Assembly (NCBI RefSeq): GCF_029624655.1
Contig: NZ_JARRSA010000038.1
Location: 1 to 34,097 of the forward strand
Length of the DNA stretch: 34,097 nt
Reading direction: 5' to 3'
Source: Roseicyclus salinarum
GTDB lineage: Bacteria; Pseudomonadota; Alphaproteobacteria; Rhodobacterales; Rhodobacteraceae
In this document: positions 31,773 to 34,097 of the stretch, one piece after another
Layout: each line of letters starts with the position of its first letter
Position numbering within the stretch: the stretch's first letter is position 1
Made by a program: the position numbers and the translations under genes
The notes under the pieces: generated by a model
Told to the model about the DNA's origin: nothing
Database searches by the model: none
What the model saw: only the letters and a program-made list of their open reading frames with translations

Positions 31773-33884
31773 CTACCGCTCGGCCGTGCGGATCAGCGGC
31801 GTGATGCGGCGCACCGCGGCGCGGCGGTTCTCGCGCACGTCACCTTCGATCGGGTACTTGAGATACCGCTCGCCATAACCTTGCGTGACCATGTTCTCGG
31901 GCGGGATGCCGAAATACTCGGTCAGCGCCAGCGCCACACTTTCGGCGCGCCGGTCGGACAGCGCAAGGTTCATGATCTCGCTGCCGACGGTGTCGGTATG
32001 GCCCTCGATCAGGAAGATCTCGTCGGGGTTCTCCTCGATCAGGCGGGCCATCGCGGTGCCGAGCGCCGAAAGCTCCTGCGCCTGGCTAGGCTGGATCGCG
32101 GCGGACCCCGTGGGGAAGGTGATCGCCTCGAGGTCGATGCGCGGCATCAGCTCGCGCAGCTCGCGGATGGTGCGGACCTGCCGCAGCGAATAGGCCCGGT
32201 CGAGCTGCTCCGCTGTGTCCACCTCGCGCAGCGCGCGCGCCAGCCTGTCGGGGGAGACGTCCCGTTCGTACTCGATGACCGGGCTGCGCTCCGGGCGCGG
32301 AAGGTCGTCGAGGCGCACGGGCGCCGTGTCCACCCGCTCGTCGATCAGCACGACGCGCCGCCCGTCCGGTTCGATCCGCGAGCGGTAGAGGATGCGGCCG
32401 TCGGGCGCGCGCACCGTGATGACCTCGCTTCCGTCGTCGCGCAGGAACACCGTGCGCGACGATCCGTCGGCGTAGGTTTCGCTTTCGACCCGCGTTCCGG
32501 GCCGGCGCAGCAGCGTGTTCTCGTCGCTCAGCACGACGTATTCGCCGTCGCGGTTGACGATCACCCGGTCACCGGTCTGGGCCACGACCTCGTCGCCACT
32601 GTCCAGGAGCTGACCGATGATGAAGCCCGCGGCCGCACCCCCCAGGATGTTGCGGAGCGTCTCGCGGTCGTCGTCATCGTCCGAGGCCGTCCCGGCCTCC
32701 GTTCGCGCCGCCGGGGCGTCCTCGGCGCTCGAGCGGGCGGTCTCCTCGGTGACGACCTCGGTTTCTGTCTCGACGACGCTGGCGGCCTCAGGCGCGGCCT
32801 CGCTGTCATCGACGGCGGCAAGCGCGGCGGACGACAGGGCGGCCTCCTCGGCCTCGTCGGCCATCTCCTGCCGGCGCTGAAGCTCTTCCGCCTCGGGGGC
32901 TTCCGCTTCGGTCGCGGGCCCCGTCGCGGCCGCGTCCTCCGCCAGTGCCTCCTGCAGGCGCGCGAGCAGTTCGTTGCGCTCCGGGCCGTCCGGCATGTCC
33001 GAAAGCGCGGCCGCGATCTCCTCGGGCGTCGCGTCGGGTCCCGGCATCTCGACAGTCGCCTGCGCGGCGGCAGGCGCTTCGGGCTCGGCATCGGCTGCGG
33101 GCGCCTCGACGGCCTCCTCCGTTGAGTCCTCGTCGGCGTCCTGCGCTGCCGTCGCTCGGGGCGCGGGCTGCGGCTCGGTCGCCGGCGACTGGTCGGCCTG
33201 CGGCTCCTCTGGCGCTTCCTCGGTGGCGACGGCCTCGTCCCCAACTGGCGCTTCAGGCTCCGCCGCGGCTTCGGCGGCCTCGGGGGCTTCTGCCTCCACA
33301 GGAGCCTCCGCGGCTTCCGGGGCGGGCGGCGCGGCCTCGGCAGGGGGTGTTTGCTCGGGTTCGGCGGGCGCGGCCTGCTCGGCCTCGGCAGGGGGTGTTT
33401 GCTCGGCCTCCGCCGGCGCGGCCTGCTCGGGTTCGGCGCTTGGCGCAGGAGCCTCGGCTTGGGCGGGCGGCGCGGCCTGCTCGGCCTCCGGGGCAGGTGC
33501 GGCCTGCTCGGCTTCGGGGGCCGGCTCAGGCTCCTCGGCTTGCGGCGCCGGAGATGCCTCCTGACCGGTTTCCTGTTGCGGCGCGGGCTCGGCAGCCACT
33601 TCGGGGGCCTCGGCGCCGGACTGAGGCGTTTCACGAGCCGTGAGCACATCCTGCACCTGCTGGCGAATCTGACCCGGCGGGCCGCCCGTGCGCTCGGACA
33701 GGATCGAGATGGCCTCGTCGATCTGCTCGTCCGTGACGTCGTCCGGGCAGGGCGTCGCGCCATCCGAGAGGACGCATTCGACAAGCGCGCCGACGGCCCC
33801 GTCGTCCTGCGCGGTCGCGGCGCTGCCGGTCGTCACCGCGGCAAGGATGACGGCAAGCGCCATGTTCGTCTTCGCTGTAGGCAT
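31773..33884 (-). CDS. OmpA-family envelope protein with long Pro/Ala/Glu linker
   Basis: A 703-aa precursor. The signal peptide MPTAKTNMALAVILAAVTTG ends at about residue 25 (ATAQ). A small N-terminal domain with two cysteines (C37, C46) follows, then a very long Pro/Ala/Glu/Gln linker (about 85-275), much of it imperfect repeats of EAEQAAPAPEAEQ. A second acidic part (276-405), a Gly-rich helix (ILGGAAAGFIIGQLL, 413-427) and charged beta repeats (436-525) follow. The C-terminal OmpA domain (588-695) has FLIEGHTDTVGSEIMNLALS and DRRAESV, the peptidoglycan-binding residues. No beta-barrel is apparent, so it likely spans the periplasm by its linker. It has an AGAAGGGA site. It lies next to tuf copy 2 but behind its terminator. 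Confidence 0.9.
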   Translation of the reverse strand: MPTAKTNMALAVILAAVTTGSAATAQDDGAVGALVECVLSDGATPCPDDVTDEQIDEAISILSERTGGPPGQIRQQVQDVLTARETPQSGAEAPEVAAEPAPQQETGQEASPAPQAEEPEPAPEAEQAAPAPEAEQAAPPAQAEAPAPSAEPEQAAPAEAEQTPPAEAEQAAPAEPEQTPPAEAAPPAPEAAEAPVEAEAPEAAEAAAEPEAPVGDEAVATEEAPEEPQADQSPATEPQPAPRATAAQDADEDSTEEAVEAPAADAEPEAPAAAQATVEMPGPDATPEEIAAALSDMPDGPERNELLARLQEALAEDAAATGPATEAEAPEAEELQRRQEMADEAEEAALSSAALAAVDDSEAAPEAASVVETETEVVTEETARSSAEDAPAARTEAGTASDDDDDRETLRNILGGAAAGFIIGQLLDSGDEVVAQTGDRVIVNRDGEYVVLSDENTLLRRPGTRVESETYADGSSRTVFLRDDGSEVITVRAPDGRILYRSRIEPDGRRVVLIDERVDTAPVRLDDLPRPERSPVIEYERDVSPDRLARALREVDTAEQLDRAYSLRQVRTIRELRELMPRIDLEAITFPTGSAAIQPSQAQELSALGTAMARLIEENPDEIFLIEGHTDTVGSEIMNLALSDRRAESVALALTEYFGIPPENMVTQGYGERYLKYPIEGDVRENRRAAVRRITPLIRTAER

Positions 33885-33917
33885 GGGATATCCCTTCTTT
33901 CTACGTCAGCCGTGAAA

Positions 33918-33935
33918 CGCCCTTGCGAAAGGGCG
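33918..33935 (-). other. Short hairpin upstream of the OmpA-family gene
   Basis: CGCCCTT/AAGGGCG (33918-33924 with 33929-33935, 4-base loop) is followed on the minus strand by TTTC. It is either a backup terminator for tuf or part of the OmpA-family mRNA leader. Confidence 0.45.
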
Positions 33936-33975
33936 GGTTCCGGGAAGGCCCGCGCCGGGCGGACATCCGCCTACG

Positions 33976-34004
33976 AAAAAGCCCCGGCGGGAGGCCGGGG
34001 CTTT
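33976..34004 (-). terminator. Terminator after tuf copy 2
   Basis: An 11-bp stem AAAGCCCCGGC/GCCGGGGCTTT (33978-33988 with 33994-34004, 5-base loop) is followed by further T residues on the minus strand. An additional hairpin (TCGGAGGCTC...GAGC-t-CTCCGA, 34023-34047) lies between it and the tuf stop. Confidence 0.88.
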
Positions 34005-34060
34005 CGCATGTTCAAGGGGTCATCGGAGGCTCTTTCGAGCTCTCCGACGGAGGCCGTCGA

Positions 34061-34097
34061 TCACTCGATGATCTTCGACACGACGCCGGCGCCGACC
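34061..34097 (-). CDS. tuf: Elongation factor Tu, C-terminus (partial, copy 2)
   Basis: Only the last 11 codons and the stop TGA (34061-34063) are present: VGAGVVSKIIE. The EF-Tu C-terminus in alphaproteobacteria reads GGRTVGAGVVxKI(I/L)E, so the identification is strong despite the short length. The gene enters from the right edge on the minus strand and is followed by two hairpins including a good terminator. Together with the tuf start at the left edge, it shows that the window spans the interval between two tuf genes. Confidence 0.93.
   Translation of the reverse strand, partial: VGAGVVSKIIE

Overview
This GC-rich window carries the translation/transcription core of an alphaproteobacterium, most likely Rhodobacterales (Paracoccaceae/Roseobacteraceae). 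The evidence is Rhodobacter-like ribosomal proteins, EF-Tu and RpoB/RpoC, alphaproteobacterial gene order, and Rhodobacterales-type accessory genes. The window is bracketed by two tuf genes on the minus strand: the EF-Tu N-terminus at 1-95 and the EF-Tu C-terminus at 34061-34097. It is therefore exactly the segment between the two tuf copies.

Layout from right to left, which is the main direction of transcription. The tail of tuf (copy 2) is followed by a strong terminator. Next come an OmpA-family envelope protein with a long Pro/Ala/Glu linker and a CatB-type acetyltransferase. Two small exported proteins lie on the plus strand; one is built from three copies of a roughly 50-residue repeat. 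Then come tRNA-Trp (CCA) and a plus-strand pair: a LuxR-type regulator overlapping a small protein with an RNxxxH (HEPN-like) motif. Divergent from that pair is a minus-strand type I secretion locus (19730-27515): a 757-aa, cysteine-free, very acidic low-complexity protein (presumed cargo), a 668-aa repeat protein of unknown role, a PrtD-like ABC ATPase/permease and an HlyD-family adaptor. A convergent YdcF-like gene follows.

The core begins with secE-nusG. It is interrupted by a plus-strand Crp/Fnr-type regulator and a DUF2892 membrane protein, then continues as rplK-rplA, rplJ-rplL, rpoB-rpoC. After the rpoC terminator come acylphosphatase, a glycosyltransferase and a DMT-family transporter, and finally the str operon rpsL-rpsG-fusA-tuf.

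Regulatory DNA visible by eye includes good sigma70-like promoters before rpsL, rplK, secE and tRNA-Trp. There is a weaker promoter plus leader terminator before rplJ. Strong hairpins lie in the fusA-tuf, rpoC-rpoB, rpoB-rplL, nusG-secE and cargo/accessory gaps. The most interesting part is the type I secretion locus: its cargo has no RTX repeats, its ABC ATPase has Gln in place of the H-loop His, and its 668-aa partner shares a short Gly-x-Asn motif with the cargo's C-terminus. Second is the Crp/Fnr-DUF2892 pair, which has two palindromes at promoter-like spacing.
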